A stretch of DNA of 26,889 bases from Lentisphaeria bacterium UBA7640 (GTDB lineage Bacteria; Verrucomicrobiota; Lentisphaeria; Victivallales; Victivallaceae). This document shows, piece after piece, positions 7,482 to 15,136 of the stretch. The notes under the pieces are model-generated. The model ran no database searches and was not told where the DNA came from. It saw only the letters and a program-made list of their open reading frames with translations. The position numbers and the translations under genes are program-made. The DNA lies in assembly GCA_002483765.1 (NCBI GenBank), contig DLIO01000058.1:1-26889 (forward strand), written 5' to 3'. How positions within the stretch are numbered: position 1 is the first letter of the stretch; every line of letters starts with the position of its first letter.

Positions 7482-10400
7482 TATTCCATTTCCTTGTTGC
7501 TTGCGATAGGGCGCAGAATGATCTTAACCCCTGTATTATAGTTTTTATATGCGATTTTACCAAACTGTTTTGTAACATTATCCCATTCTCGATAAACGGC
7601 AAGCCATTGTCTCGCTGGAAAAGTTCCGCACATTCTGGTCGTCACGCGCAAGGGTTCACCATCAAAAACCCAGCGTATTGACTGGATTTCAGGAGTATCT
7701 TCAGTCCAAATCTCCACTGGTGTGCTGGCCGTATTTGAAGGAATACCACATTCATCTGGAATTTGATAAAAAATATTCGTCAAATCGTAATAAAGTGTAC
7801 TGAATAATTTTGATGATGCGTTCTTTGGTATTGCGGGAGAAAAAATCTCCTTGGTTACTTTGCCGTTGCTACCAGAAATCTCAAAGACCATCATGCCGGC
7901 GGCACTGATTCCAGTGACAGAGATCTCAGAGTTATGATGGGAAGTTTTTCCAACCAATATTATTGGGAATGAGTACCACAGGTATTGGAATTTGGCATTC
8001 ATTCGAAAAATCCGATCGGAACTGTATGTGCTGGAATCTGTAGCAATCTCGCTGATGATTTGTGCTCTAGAGATATTGCGCGGAGCAAATTTCTCTGGCG
8101 TAAATTCTATTGAGGTACAAGCCGAAAGCGCAAAGGCGATTGGGAATGCCATAAACAACACAAGAGATTTGGGGCGAATTTTTTTAAAAAGGGAATAGAG
8201 GGAAGGAACAACGTAGAGGCCGGTCAAACACGCAACAGCGAGTCCGACTGACAAGGTGAGTCCAGTATGAAACATTATCGGGTGTGAAGAAAAAAGCATT
8301 GCGCCAGTACTGAAGACCGAAGTTGCCCCAGAAAGGAACATGGAAGAGGGAATTGAAGAGCCTTTATCGCCGGAACGCACATGGTGAAGTGAAAGAATTC
8401 CATAGTCAAAAGCCAAGCCAGAAAGTAAAATCAGGCTAAAACAGATAATAATATTGATCGGCATACTCAATAGCACAAGCAGTCCGCAGAGCGTCACCAC
8501 CGCGGTCAAACCTGGCAACATAATCAGTAAAATAGCTAAAGGCGATGGGAACAACGGCAAAGCCAATAATATAAGCACAATCACAGCAATCAATAAAATT
8601 CTAGTAAAACGCAGATAAAAGTCGGTGGAGACCATTTCATTAAACGCATCTCGCGAGATGACGGCACAATTCTCTTGACCTTGTGCTTTTTTATAAATAA
8701 AGGAAATATTTCCAGGTGTATTTTTGACAAAAATAATTTCGGTGACCCAGTCTGGATATTTTTTTATCATTCGACTCAGTGCTGCGTTAACTAACCTTGG
8801 CGGTATTTCAGGTGGAACGGCTAAAGCTTGGCGAAGCTGTTCAAAGAATGGATTAAAGAAAGCTTTTGGTAATCCTTTTTTAATGCATTCATCAATGAGA
8901 GCTGTTTCTAGATGTTCCAATTTTTTCAGCGACTGCGACGTTCGCCAACCAGCAAGGTTTCTCTCGCGAGTTGCTTGAGAAGGCCACAATGCCGATGGCA
9001 CGAATGCTTCCACTTTGTTAGTTTTCAGTAATGCATGCCATTGTTCAGCATCTTTTGCAACTGCATCCTGGGAGTCTCCGGTAAGAACAATCATCGCCGG
9101 AGCTGGAGCGCTACGCCAGACTCGTTCAAAATCTCGTTCCTGCTCAAGGACATCTGCTGGAGTTCCATCAAATGTACTCAAGCTAAAATCTTTTTTCAAG
9201 TTCTTGACCGATAATCCACAAAAAACAATCAGACCAAACCAAATTAAAACGATCAAACGCCCCTTTGCGCGCGTTGGCGTAAACTCAACGAAAGAAAATC
9301 TTCTCGACTCAGCCCTCTTTTGAAGGGTTGGAAGAATGAAATAGGAAAGCAGAAAACTGACCATTAATGCCGCCGAGGCAAAAATACCAAGTTGGATATA
9401 AGCTCCAATGCCGGAAGTGACGAGCATCAAAAATACACATGCCGAAGTTGCAACAGCCAACAGCATCGGCAGAAAAATCCGTCCAAGCCTGCGTATACGC
9501 GATTTACCGCTGAACGCAGTATAAACATGTATGCCTTGATCAACCGCGAGGCCGAGCAGTCCCGCTCCGACCCCGATGATGAATAAACTGATTTTATCGA
9601 ATGATACCGCCATGACTCCGACTACAAACAACGATGCACAAATTGGAATCAATGGGATCCATAAAGCACGCAAATCGCCACGATATAATACAAAAAAAAG
9701 AATTCCCAGAAAAAGGATAGAGAACAGACTAATCCGAATGATATCCGATTTAATGGTCTCTTCATTGCCAAGCGTATGAGTTAACGGAGAGATAATATTG
9801 ACCTGAACACCGACTGGAAGGTCTTTCCACTCAGCTTTGAGCTTGCTGAAAATTTTACGCACCGTTGCTGCGTCCCCAATAGTGAGTGGATTAAGATCTA
9901 GGATAATCGCTGCGCGCGAAGCATCGCGATTAGCAATGAAGAGGTGTTCCGGCGAGAACTCCATTCCTGCAAGATCTTTTAACACTTCTAATTCATTGAA
10001 AATTTTCAGGCTAAAGCCAAAAGGGTCGTGGCGGTGGCGAGCTACAACTCCTGGAACCGGCATCGCGGCTTGTCTTAGCATCTGCGATACTGCAGTGGCA
10101 GGATTTGCGTTATCTAAAATAGTTACATCGTATAACAATGGAATCGCACTAATTAGTTTTTCAGGAGCAGCATCCTCTGCGAAATTGGACAACCGAAAAG
10201 TTAGAGAATTGACAAATTCGAGTTTTTCCAGTCTACTCGCAAGTTGATCTAACCACGGTTCTATTTTTACCGCTCCGTTTTTCTGGCCAGTATCAAATTC
10301 CAGCACAACTGTATTGGCTGCCTGGCTCCGTTGCATCGAGGCAAGTGCCTTACCTGCGTCAGAATTTTTCGGAAAAAGTGTCTTAATATCGTTGCCATAA

Positions 10401-10534
10401 CTTCCGAAGAGAAAAGTAGAAACCAGTGCAAAAACAAGCAGAATAAAGCAGAATAGCCATAAGATTTCTCTGTGGCGTAAGGCGAATATTAAAGCCTTGG
10501 AAGATGCTTTTTCTATTTTGGCGGCAATAACCAT
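7481..10534 (-). CDS. MMPL/RND-type exporter with fused C-terminal DUF3261-like lipoprotein domain
   Basis: 1017 residues. Residues 1-790 are an MMPL-type exporter: one transmembrane helix near 24-46, a large periplasmic loop (about 47-255), a five-helix bundle to about 405, then the same pattern repeated (helix near 425-445, loop to about 650, helices to about 785). A conserved-looking GLAVDQGIH motif lies in the first bundle and GLAFDYGIL in the second. From residue 795 a complete lipoprotein signal begins in frame: basic n-region (KKIRPKS), hydrophobic segment, and lipobox LSAC with Cys806, then about 210 residues like the DUF3261 lipoprotein that normally follows the exporter as a separate gene in aryl polyene clusters. 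An internal ATG at 8152 could start a free lipoprotein, but no ribosome binding site is visible there. Overlaps the LolA-like gene by 22 bp. Role: export of the lipid-linked product across the inner membrane. Confidence 0.88.
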   Translation of the reverse strand: MVIAAKIEKASSKALIFALRHREILWLFCFILLVFALVSTFLFGSYGNDIKTLFPKNSDAGKALASMQRSQAANTVVLEFDTGQKNGAVKIEPWLDQLASRLEKLEFVNSLTFRLSNFAEDAAPEKLISAIPLLYDVTILDNANPATAVSQMLRQAAMPVPGVVARHRHDPFGFSLKIFNELEVLKDLAGMEFSPEHLFIANRDASRAAIILDLNPLTIGDAATVRKIFSKLKAEWKDLPVGVQVNIISPLTHTLGNEETIKSDIIRISLFSILFLGILFFVLYRGDLRALWIPLIPICASLFVVGVMAVSFDKISLFIIGVGAGLLGLAVDQGIHVYTAFSGKSRIRRLGRIFLPMLLAVATSACVFLMLVTSGIGAYIQLGIFASAALMVSFLLSYFILPTLQKRAESRRFSFVEFTPTRAKGRLIVLIWFGLIVFCGLSVKNLKKDFSLSTFDGTPADVLEQERDFERVWRSAPAPAMIVLTGDSQDAVAKDAEQWHALLKTNKVEAFVPSALWPSQATRERNLAGWRTSQSLKKLEHLETALIDECIKKGLPKAFFNPFFEQLRQALAVPPEIPPRLVNAALSRMIKKYPDWVTEIIFVKNTPGNISFIYKKAQGQENCAVISRDAFNEMVSTDFYLRFTRILLIAVIVLILLALPLFPSPLAILLIMLPGLTAVVTLCGLLVLLSMPINIIICFSLILLSGLAFDYGILSLHHVRSGDKGSSIPSSMFLSGATSVFSTGAMLFSSHPIMFHTGLTLSVGLAVACLTGLYVVPSLYSLFKKIRPKSLVLFMAFPIAFALSACTSIEFTPEKFAPRNISRAQIISEIATDSSTYSSDRIFRMNAKFQYLWYSFPIILVGKTSHHNSEISVTGISAAGMMVFEISGSNGKVTKEIFSPAIPKNASSKLFSTLYYDLTNIFYQIPDECGIPSNTASTPVEIWTEDTPEIQSIRWVFDGEPLRVTTRMCGTFPARQWLAVYREWDNVTKQFGKIAYKNYNTGVKIILRPIASNKEME

Positions 10535-11127
10535 CTTGATTCCGGTATAGTTTGATTAAGGATGATATTTTTATACTCAAAATGCAAGATATCACCATTG
10601 TTTTCAAAAAGTATCATAGTTTTGACAGCGTCATATGCCGAAGTAAAACTAATCTCCACTTTTGAAACGAATTTTAAAAAAAACTCCTGTTCAGGCACCA
10701 ATTCTAAGGTATGTTTATCTTTAATGGTAATTCTAGAACTGTTTTCGAGTTTTTTAATATCGCCAGACAACCATTCCGACATACTGGAATAGATCAACTT
10801 GAGCCACGGAAAACGGGAAGCAGAAACGGTTGTGACTTGATTAGTTTCGGCATCCCACAACCTCAACGAGTCCGCCGAAATAATTATAATGGATGAAAGC
10901 GGCGATTTAGAATGCCAAAGTAATCTACCGTTTTTCTCCAGTGCCATGCTGCCATTAATAACCAGATCAATGCCGAGACTTTTGATTTTTCGAGTCTGGA
11001 CATAATCAGCCTGAACTGTTTGACATTCCATCAGCGGGGCGAGACGCTCAGAAAACTGTGCCAGAGTGTCGCCAGCAACGACAGTTTGGACACAAAGCAA
11101 AGCTAGTATGAGTATCAAAAAACGCAT
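10513..11127 (-). CDS. LolA-like periplasmic carrier protein
   Basis: 204 residues with a typical Sec signal peptide (basic start, hydrophobic run to about residue 18, likely cleavage after VVA). The mature part has the layout of LolA-like proteins: QADYVQTRKIKSL near the start, ALEKNGRLLWHSKSP for the first strands of the half-barrel, and a C-terminal NNGDILHFEY / ESRWLLPP region. AGGAG lies 10 bp before the ATG; the gene overlaps the radical SAM-dehydratase gene by 13 bp. LolA-like proteins occur in aryl polyene clusters together with MMPL exporters and are presumed to carry the lipid-linked product across the periplasm. It is unlikely to be the housekeeping LolA, given this context. Confidence 0.82.
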   Translation of the reverse strand: MRFLILILALLCVQTVVAGDTLAQFSERLAPLMECQTVQADYVQTRKIKSLGIDLVINGSMALEKNGRLLWHSKSPLSSIIIISADSLRLWDAETNQVTTVSASRFPWLKLIYSSMSEWLSGDIKKLENSSRITIKDKHTLELVPEQEFFLKFVSKVEISFTSAYDAVKTMILFENNGDILHFEYKNIILNQTIPESRWLLPPK

Positions 11128-12560
11128 ACTGTCACTTCTCCTGTGGCGCAGATGCTATTGTGTTGATTAGTGATGGTAAAGTTAAGCGTATGCCAGTTTT
11201 CCAATGAGGTCTCTTCCGCAAACGCAATCACCAACTGATCATTCATCATTAGATCATGATGGATTTTGACATTATGGCCAAAAGCAAGGAAGCCTGGACG
11301 TATTCGTCCGTTAAAGCGAAAGGTGTCAACCGCGGACCCCGCCTGAGCTACTAATTCGGGAATCACTGCACGGTCAAGTTTGCCTGTAGTGTCGAGAAAA
11401 CGATTATCATCCCTAATTTTCATGCCAACACTTGAGATTGGCCCAACGTCAATAATTTGTTCCACCATGGTCATCGGTGCTTTATGCGGTAAATAATTTT
11501 CCGCGTTGACAGGCAGGGATATGATCTGATCCAGCTTATCTGCATTCCGCCAACACAATGGATCTGAAGCCAAATAATCGCCAGTAAGCTGATATGCAGC
11601 TCCCCTACAGCCGTAGCAACTGTCCAATTGATCACAACTTCGGCACGGCCCCTTGATCATATTGCGGAAGTTTTTCAAATCCTGAATGACGTGGCTTGTT
11701 TCTAGTATTACGCGCAATGGAAGATCGGCGATATTACCGATCTTCTTGGTGATTCCAACACATGGAAATACATCACCTTTATAGTTAACCAAGCATGAGT
11801 ATGTATTGCGCAGGCATTTATCACCGGCCAACGGCGGTTGCGGCTTCCATTCATATCCATAACTACGGTCTATTTCAGCGAATTGTTCGAAAATATTTTT
11901 AATTTCCGCCGGATCAACTTCAAGATAGTTGTTCTCTAAAAATCGACCTTGCGGAGTAATCATTTCAAAATACGGAGTGATCGAGTTTTCCCTCAAGTAA
12001 CGCCAAAGAGCAACAATGCCGTCGATATTTTCAGATGAGATTACCGTGCTTGCTGCAAGCATATCTGGATTGTCGTATCCAGCCTCTTTGAGAACAGCAA
12101 TCGCATTTTTAGCGGCCGTTAACGCATTTTTAGTTCCAGTTAGTTTGTCTTGAACCGCTGGATCCAATGAATTTAATTTTACGACAACTCGGCAACCATA
12201 TTTGAAAAACATCGCGGCATTATCTTTGTTGATCAATGAACCGTTCGAAAATATCTCCGCACCCATGCCCAATTCAGTAATCAACTTAATTTTCTCTTCA
12301 AGCTGTTCAAAGAGCAACGGTTCACCGCCGATAATTACAATTTTTCGCGCGCCAAGTTGCGCGGCCTGCCGAATTACAGAATCAGCAAGTTCAGAGTCAA
12401 GAATACAGTCCGGACCTTTCTGATCTGCCGCGACATAGCAGTACGGGCAACGGTAATTGCAGTTTTTATTAAATTCGATTTCCATTGAAAGCAAACAGTT
12501 TCTTGAGGCTGCCTCTTTAATTTCTTCGTCCGTAAGTTCAAATTTTGAAATATCAAACAT
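11115..12560 (-). CDS. Radical SAM/SPASM enzyme fused to ApeP-like hotdog dehydratase domain
   Basis: 481 residues. Residues about 22-230 are a radical SAM barrel with CNYRCPYC (Cys34, Cys38, Cys41) and GGEPLL (79-83). Residues about 245-340 carry the SPASM-type set of cysteines (249, 256, 267, 306, 309, 315, 318, 336), which would bind auxiliary iron-sulfur clusters. From about 352 to the end lies a hotdog dehydratase domain starting LPHKAPM, like the LPHR-x-P start of FabZ, with PELVAQAG (Glu402) matching the FabZ catalytic Glu helix; the GHF catalytic histidine motif is missing. The end VTVCVF is in the usual place for this fold. I know of no standard pathway using this fusion. Position between the ligase (20-bp gap) and LolA-like gene, and the lack of any peptide precursor gene nearby, argue for action on an ACP-bound acyl chain. 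Confidence 0.85.
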   Translation of the reverse strand: MFDISKFELTDEEIKEAASRNCLLSMEIEFNKNCNYRCPYCYVAADQKGPDCILDSELADSVIRQAAQLGARKIVIIGGEPLLFEQLEEKIKLITELGMGAEIFSNGSLINKDNAAMFFKYGCRVVVKLNSLDPAVQDKLTGTKNALTAAKNAIAVLKEAGYDNPDMLAASTVISSENIDGIVALWRYLRENSITPYFEMITPQGRFLENNYLEVDPAEIKNIFEQFAEIDRSYGYEWKPQPPLAGDKCLRNTYSCLVNYKGDVFPCVGITKKIGNIADLPLRVILETSHVIQDLKNFRNMIKGPCRSCDQLDSCYGCRGAAYQLTGDYLASDPLCWRNADKLDQIISLPVNAENYLPHKAPMTMVEQIIDVGPISSVGMKIRDDNRFLDTTGKLDRAVIPELVAQAGSAVDTFRFNGRIRPGFLAFGHNVKIHHDLMMNDQLVIAFAEETSLENWHTLNFTITNQHNSICATGEVTVCVF

Positions 12561-12580
12561 GATAAAAGGTCATCCCATCT

Positions 12581-13882
12581 TTATAAGTTGTTTTCTCTAA
12601 GGTCAAAAAACCGGACTGGTTTTCGCGAAGAACCATAGATACGCGCTTTGGCTTCTGCTTCCGAAACAGTGTGTATTGGTATATGCAAACGTGTTTTTGC
12701 GTATAACAATTCACTGATCTGCGCTGAATCAGCGCAATCGCGACTAAATGCCACGAATAGTTCAACTTCATCTGACAGTGCGGAGCCACTTACTTCCATA
12801 TAATAATCTGCGATACTATCAATACTATCCAACACAATGAAAAATGAGTTTGGAAAAAGCGTAGTTCCTTTGATTTTAAGCATCTGGGATTTCCTGCCGA
12901 GAATCGGACTGATTCGTAGCGTATTACGTCCGCAAGAACAATTTTCATCAATAATAAACCCAATATCGCCAGTCCGAAATCTAATCAACGGCATTCCAGT
13001 GACCTGCAATGGTGTAACCGTAACCTCGCCAGTTTGTCCAGCCGGAACCGGCTGGCCCTGTTCATCCAATATCTCTACAATCGCGAGATCGCCAGGCGGG
13101 TGTCCTCCGCAACGCGCCGAACATTCTGTAAAGCTGGTGGCAATTTCCGATGATGCATAAGTGGAGTAAAACCGATCCGGCCAGATCGCCTGCAGTTTTT
13201 CACCCAATGGAGTAAGCTCCATTTTTCGATTCCGTACCGGTTCGCCGATGCAAACTAAAGTGCGAATTGAACTACAGTCCATGCCACCCTCTTGAAGATA
13301 TCTGCCCAGTTTTACCAAAAAAGAGGGAACGCCAACTATTGCTCCAGGTTTTTCGTTTCTGATAATTCCTGCATGACTTTCTAGCGTATTAAGTCCATTG
13401 CGAATTGCCGCCGCACCAAGCTTGAAGACTCCGCCATAATAGGCTAGTCCAGCAATAAAACAGCAATCAATGGTACAAGTCAGCAAAACCTTGTCGAAAG
13501 GGGTGATCCCAGCCGCTATAAAGCCAAGCATATCGTTATAAGACAATCGGTCGATATCTCTTTTCGTGTAAAATATCCTACATGGCTTCCCTGTCGTGCC
13601 ACTGGTGAAACAAATATCAGTGACATCTTGTTCTGGAACTGCACTAAATTCATCATTGTATAGCGCAAGATCATGTTTAGAGGTGGTAGGAAAGGCTGCT
13701 AATTCTTCAATCGTTATATCTTTCTGGGGCAAATGGGCTAAAGTCCGTCGATAATATGCAGAATGCTCACGAGTGTAGCGGATATGCTGATTGAGGAGTT
13801 TAGTCTGACGCTTGATAATCTCTTCCCGAGGAAGGAACGACAGATCGTTTTTAGCGTTAAAGTAGGTTTTCATGATTGTCAT
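12581..13882 (-). CDS. PaaK-like adenylate-forming ligase (aryl/acyl-CoA or acyl-ACP ligase)
   Basis: 433 residues, the length of phenylacetate-CoA ligases. Motifs in order: FTSGTTGKP (92-100, AMP/ATP binding), YASSE (242-246), a Cys/His-containing CSARCGGHPP segment (254-263), RTGD (303-306) and CSCGR (315-319), then GRKSQMLKIKG at the hinge and a small C-terminal domain. The ATG at 13882 has GGA 5 bp upstream; an in-frame ATG at 13873 is a possible alternative. It overlaps the acyltransferase gene by about 26 bp. In aryl polyene clusters an adenylating ligase activates the aromatic starter and loads it on an ACP, and the PaaK-like type fits an aromatic or short acyl starter here. No ammonia-lyase or hydroxybenzoate-forming gene is in the window. 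Confidence 0.85.
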   Translation of the reverse strand: MTIMKTYFNAKNDLSFLPREEIIKRQTKLLNQHIRYTREHSAYYRRTLAHLPQKDITIEELAAFPTTSKHDLALYNDEFSAVPEQDVTDICFTSGTTGKPCRIFYTKRDIDRLSYNDMLGFIAAGITPFDKVLLTCTIDCCFIAGLAYYGGVFKLGAAAIRNGLNTLESHAGIIRNEKPGAIVGVPSFLVKLGRYLQEGGMDCSSIRTLVCIGEPVRNRKMELTPLGEKLQAIWPDRFYSTYASSEIATSFTECSARCGGHPPGDLAIVEILDEQGQPVPAGQTGEVTVTPLQVTGMPLIRFRTGDIGFIIDENCSCGRNTLRISPILGRKSQMLKIKGTTLFPNSFFIVLDSIDSIADYYMEVSGSALSDEVELFVAFSRDCADSAQISELLYAKTRLHIPIHTVSEAEAKARIYGSSRKPVRFFDLRENNL

Positions 13883-14615
13883 CTTTATCCATTTTTTCAG
13901 TTTCAGCTTGTATGATATTTCTTATTCTATTTTTCAACGCATAAGCTGTCGGGCATTTTTCTATTTCAGCCGTTTCGATAGCTTTTAAACGACGGATCAC
14001 AATTTTCCCACATTTTGGGAATCGGAATTTTCGATCCGGCAGATATTCATTACCAACAATCGCACATGGATAAATCAATGTTTTTGTATCCATTGCCAAT
14101 TTAAAAATACCGCTATGAAACTTATTCATCACTCTTCCATCGGAACGCGTCCCCTCTGGGAACGCCATGATAGAAACTCCACGGCTAACCAACGAAGCGA
14201 TATGTTCTTTTACCGCTTCATAGTCTATCTTAGTTGAATCAATATATTCACAACTGCGCGCAAAATGGCCAAAAAATGGCAAACGCATCGGCCAGCCGTT
14301 GACGACTTGAATCGCTTCAATACCAAAAATTGACATTAAAAATGGGTCAGAAGCGGAACGATGATTAAAGATATAAATTCCAGGTCGCTTGTCGCCAGCT
14401 GCTTGATCCTCGTATTTTACTGAAATGAAAGGACGAATCGCAATGTGGATCATGGTTTGTCCATAGTAAAGTATAACATAACGCATGATGTGTCCAGAAA
14501 GCCGTTTTGGTGAAACCAACGCAATCAGATACACAACCATAGCAATGCTACAATAGATTATCGTCCAAAAAGCCATTGACAAATAGATAAATAAAGTAGG
14601 AGTAATGCGCTTCAA
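13857..14615 (-). CDS. PlsC-type 1-acyl-glycerol-3-phosphate acyltransferase-like protein
   Basis: 252 residues with a hydrophobic N-terminal anchor (residues about 8-35) and the PlsC motifs NHRSASD (84-90; His85 and Asp90 of HX4D) and FPEGTRS (152-158). The only start that keeps the full membrane segment is TTG at 14615, with AAAGG about 8 bp upstream; the first ATG (residue 14) would cut the anchor. It lies about 35 bp behind the ACP gene, so it may take its acyl group directly from that ACP and transfer it to a glycerolipid or other acceptor. Together with the LpxL-like protein at the end of the operon, this gives two acyltransferases of different families. Confidence 0.85.
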   Translation of the reverse strand: MKRITPTLFIYLSMAFWTIIYCSIAMVVYLIALVSPKRLSGHIMRYVILYYGQTMIHIAIRPFISVKYEDQAAGDKRPGIYIFNHRSASDPFLMSIFGIEAIQVVNGWPMRLPFFGHFARSCEYIDSTKIDYEAVKEHIASLVSRGVSIMAFPEGTRSDGRVMNKFHSGIFKLAMDTKTLIYPCAIVGNEYLPDRKFRFPKCGKIVIRRLKAIETAEIEKCPTAYALKNRIRNIIQAETEKMDKDDNHENLL

Positions 14616-14650
14616 TTGAGTACCTTTGCCAACTATTTTTAAATTGTTGG

Positions 14651-14929
14651 TTAATTGATTATTTTGGCTGCAATGTCCGGATTTTCCGTTGCCAGCTTTT
14701 CAAAGAGCGAATAAATATCAGCAAGAGTTTCAATCTGCCTAATTTCTTCATTTTCGCGCAACGGGATCTTGAATTTACGTTGAAGTCCAGTAATTAGATC
14801 AACAATATCTAAACTGTCCAAACCAAGGTCTTCAAAAATCTTCTTGTCTGGGGTGAGCTCTTCACGTTCCAGTTCAAATTGTTCTATAAAAATAGAATTA
14901 ACGAGCTCTATAATTTTTTCTCGTGTCAT
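14651..14929 (-). CDS. Acyl carrier protein
   Basis: 92 residues from the ATG at 14929 (GGAG about 12 bp upstream); in-frame ATGs at 14941 and 14947 would add 4 or 6 residues and cannot be excluded. Contains the phosphopantetheine site GLDSLD with Ser39, preceded by FEDLGL as in bacterial ACPs; acidic overall and helical. The C-terminus (LATENPDIAAKI) is slightly longer than in E. coli AcpP. It is the only ACP visible in the cluster, whereas well-studied aryl polyene clusters carry two. A candidate promoter lies upstream at 15006-15035. Confidence 0.9.
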   Translation of the reverse strand: MTREKIIELVNSIFIEQFELEREELTPDKKIFEDLGLDSLDIVDLITGLQRKFKIPLRENEEIRQIETLADIYSLFEKLATENPDIAAKIIN

Positions 14930-14947
14930 AATCACTTGCATCTCCAT

Positions 14948-15136
14948 CGCATATCATTGCATATTGCATTTAGGCGCTACCACGACATGAATATTAAATG
15001 AAATACATATAAACTGATTTTCATGATAGTGCCAAAAACTTCTAAACCCGTCATTCCTCTACACATATCCCCGTTTTATATCACGCTATCAACCGAGAAT
15101 CATGTGTGCTAAAATATACTGTTAAATAGTTCGTTT
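14948..15136. other. Intergenic gap inside the biosynthetic gene run
   Basis: About 190-200 bp between the FabF-like gene and the ACP gene, the only sizeable gap in an otherwise compact operon. It has no gene-like reading frame and may hold a second promoter, so the first ketosynthase may be a separate transcription unit. Confidence 0.6.
15006..15035 (-). promoter_or_regulatory. Candidate sigma70-type promoter for the ACP-to-acyltransferase operon
   Basis: On the minus strand TTGGCA (15035-15030) and TATATG (15011-15006) are separated by 18 bp, 5/6 and 4/6 matches to the -35 and -10 consensus. The start codon of the ACP gene follows about 77 bp downstream. AT-rich surroundings make chance matches possible. 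Confidence 0.35.

Noticed and set aside
8150..8152. Separate start for a free DUF3261-like lipoprotein gene
   Set aside because: An ATG is present just before the lipobox, but no ribosome binding site precedes it and the frame is continuous with the exporter, so a fusion is the simpler reading; kept as a possibility in the findings.
10513..11127. Housekeeping lipoprotein carrier LolA
   Set aside because: The fold matches, but the gene is embedded and overlapping in the biosynthetic operon next to an MMPL exporter, so a dedicated carrier is more likely.
11115..12560. RiPP (peptide) maturase with SPASM domain
   Set aside because: SPASM enzymes often modify peptides, but no small precursor peptide or peptide-binding RRE domain is visible, and the C-terminal part is a dehydratase-type hotdog domain within an acyl-chain pathway.
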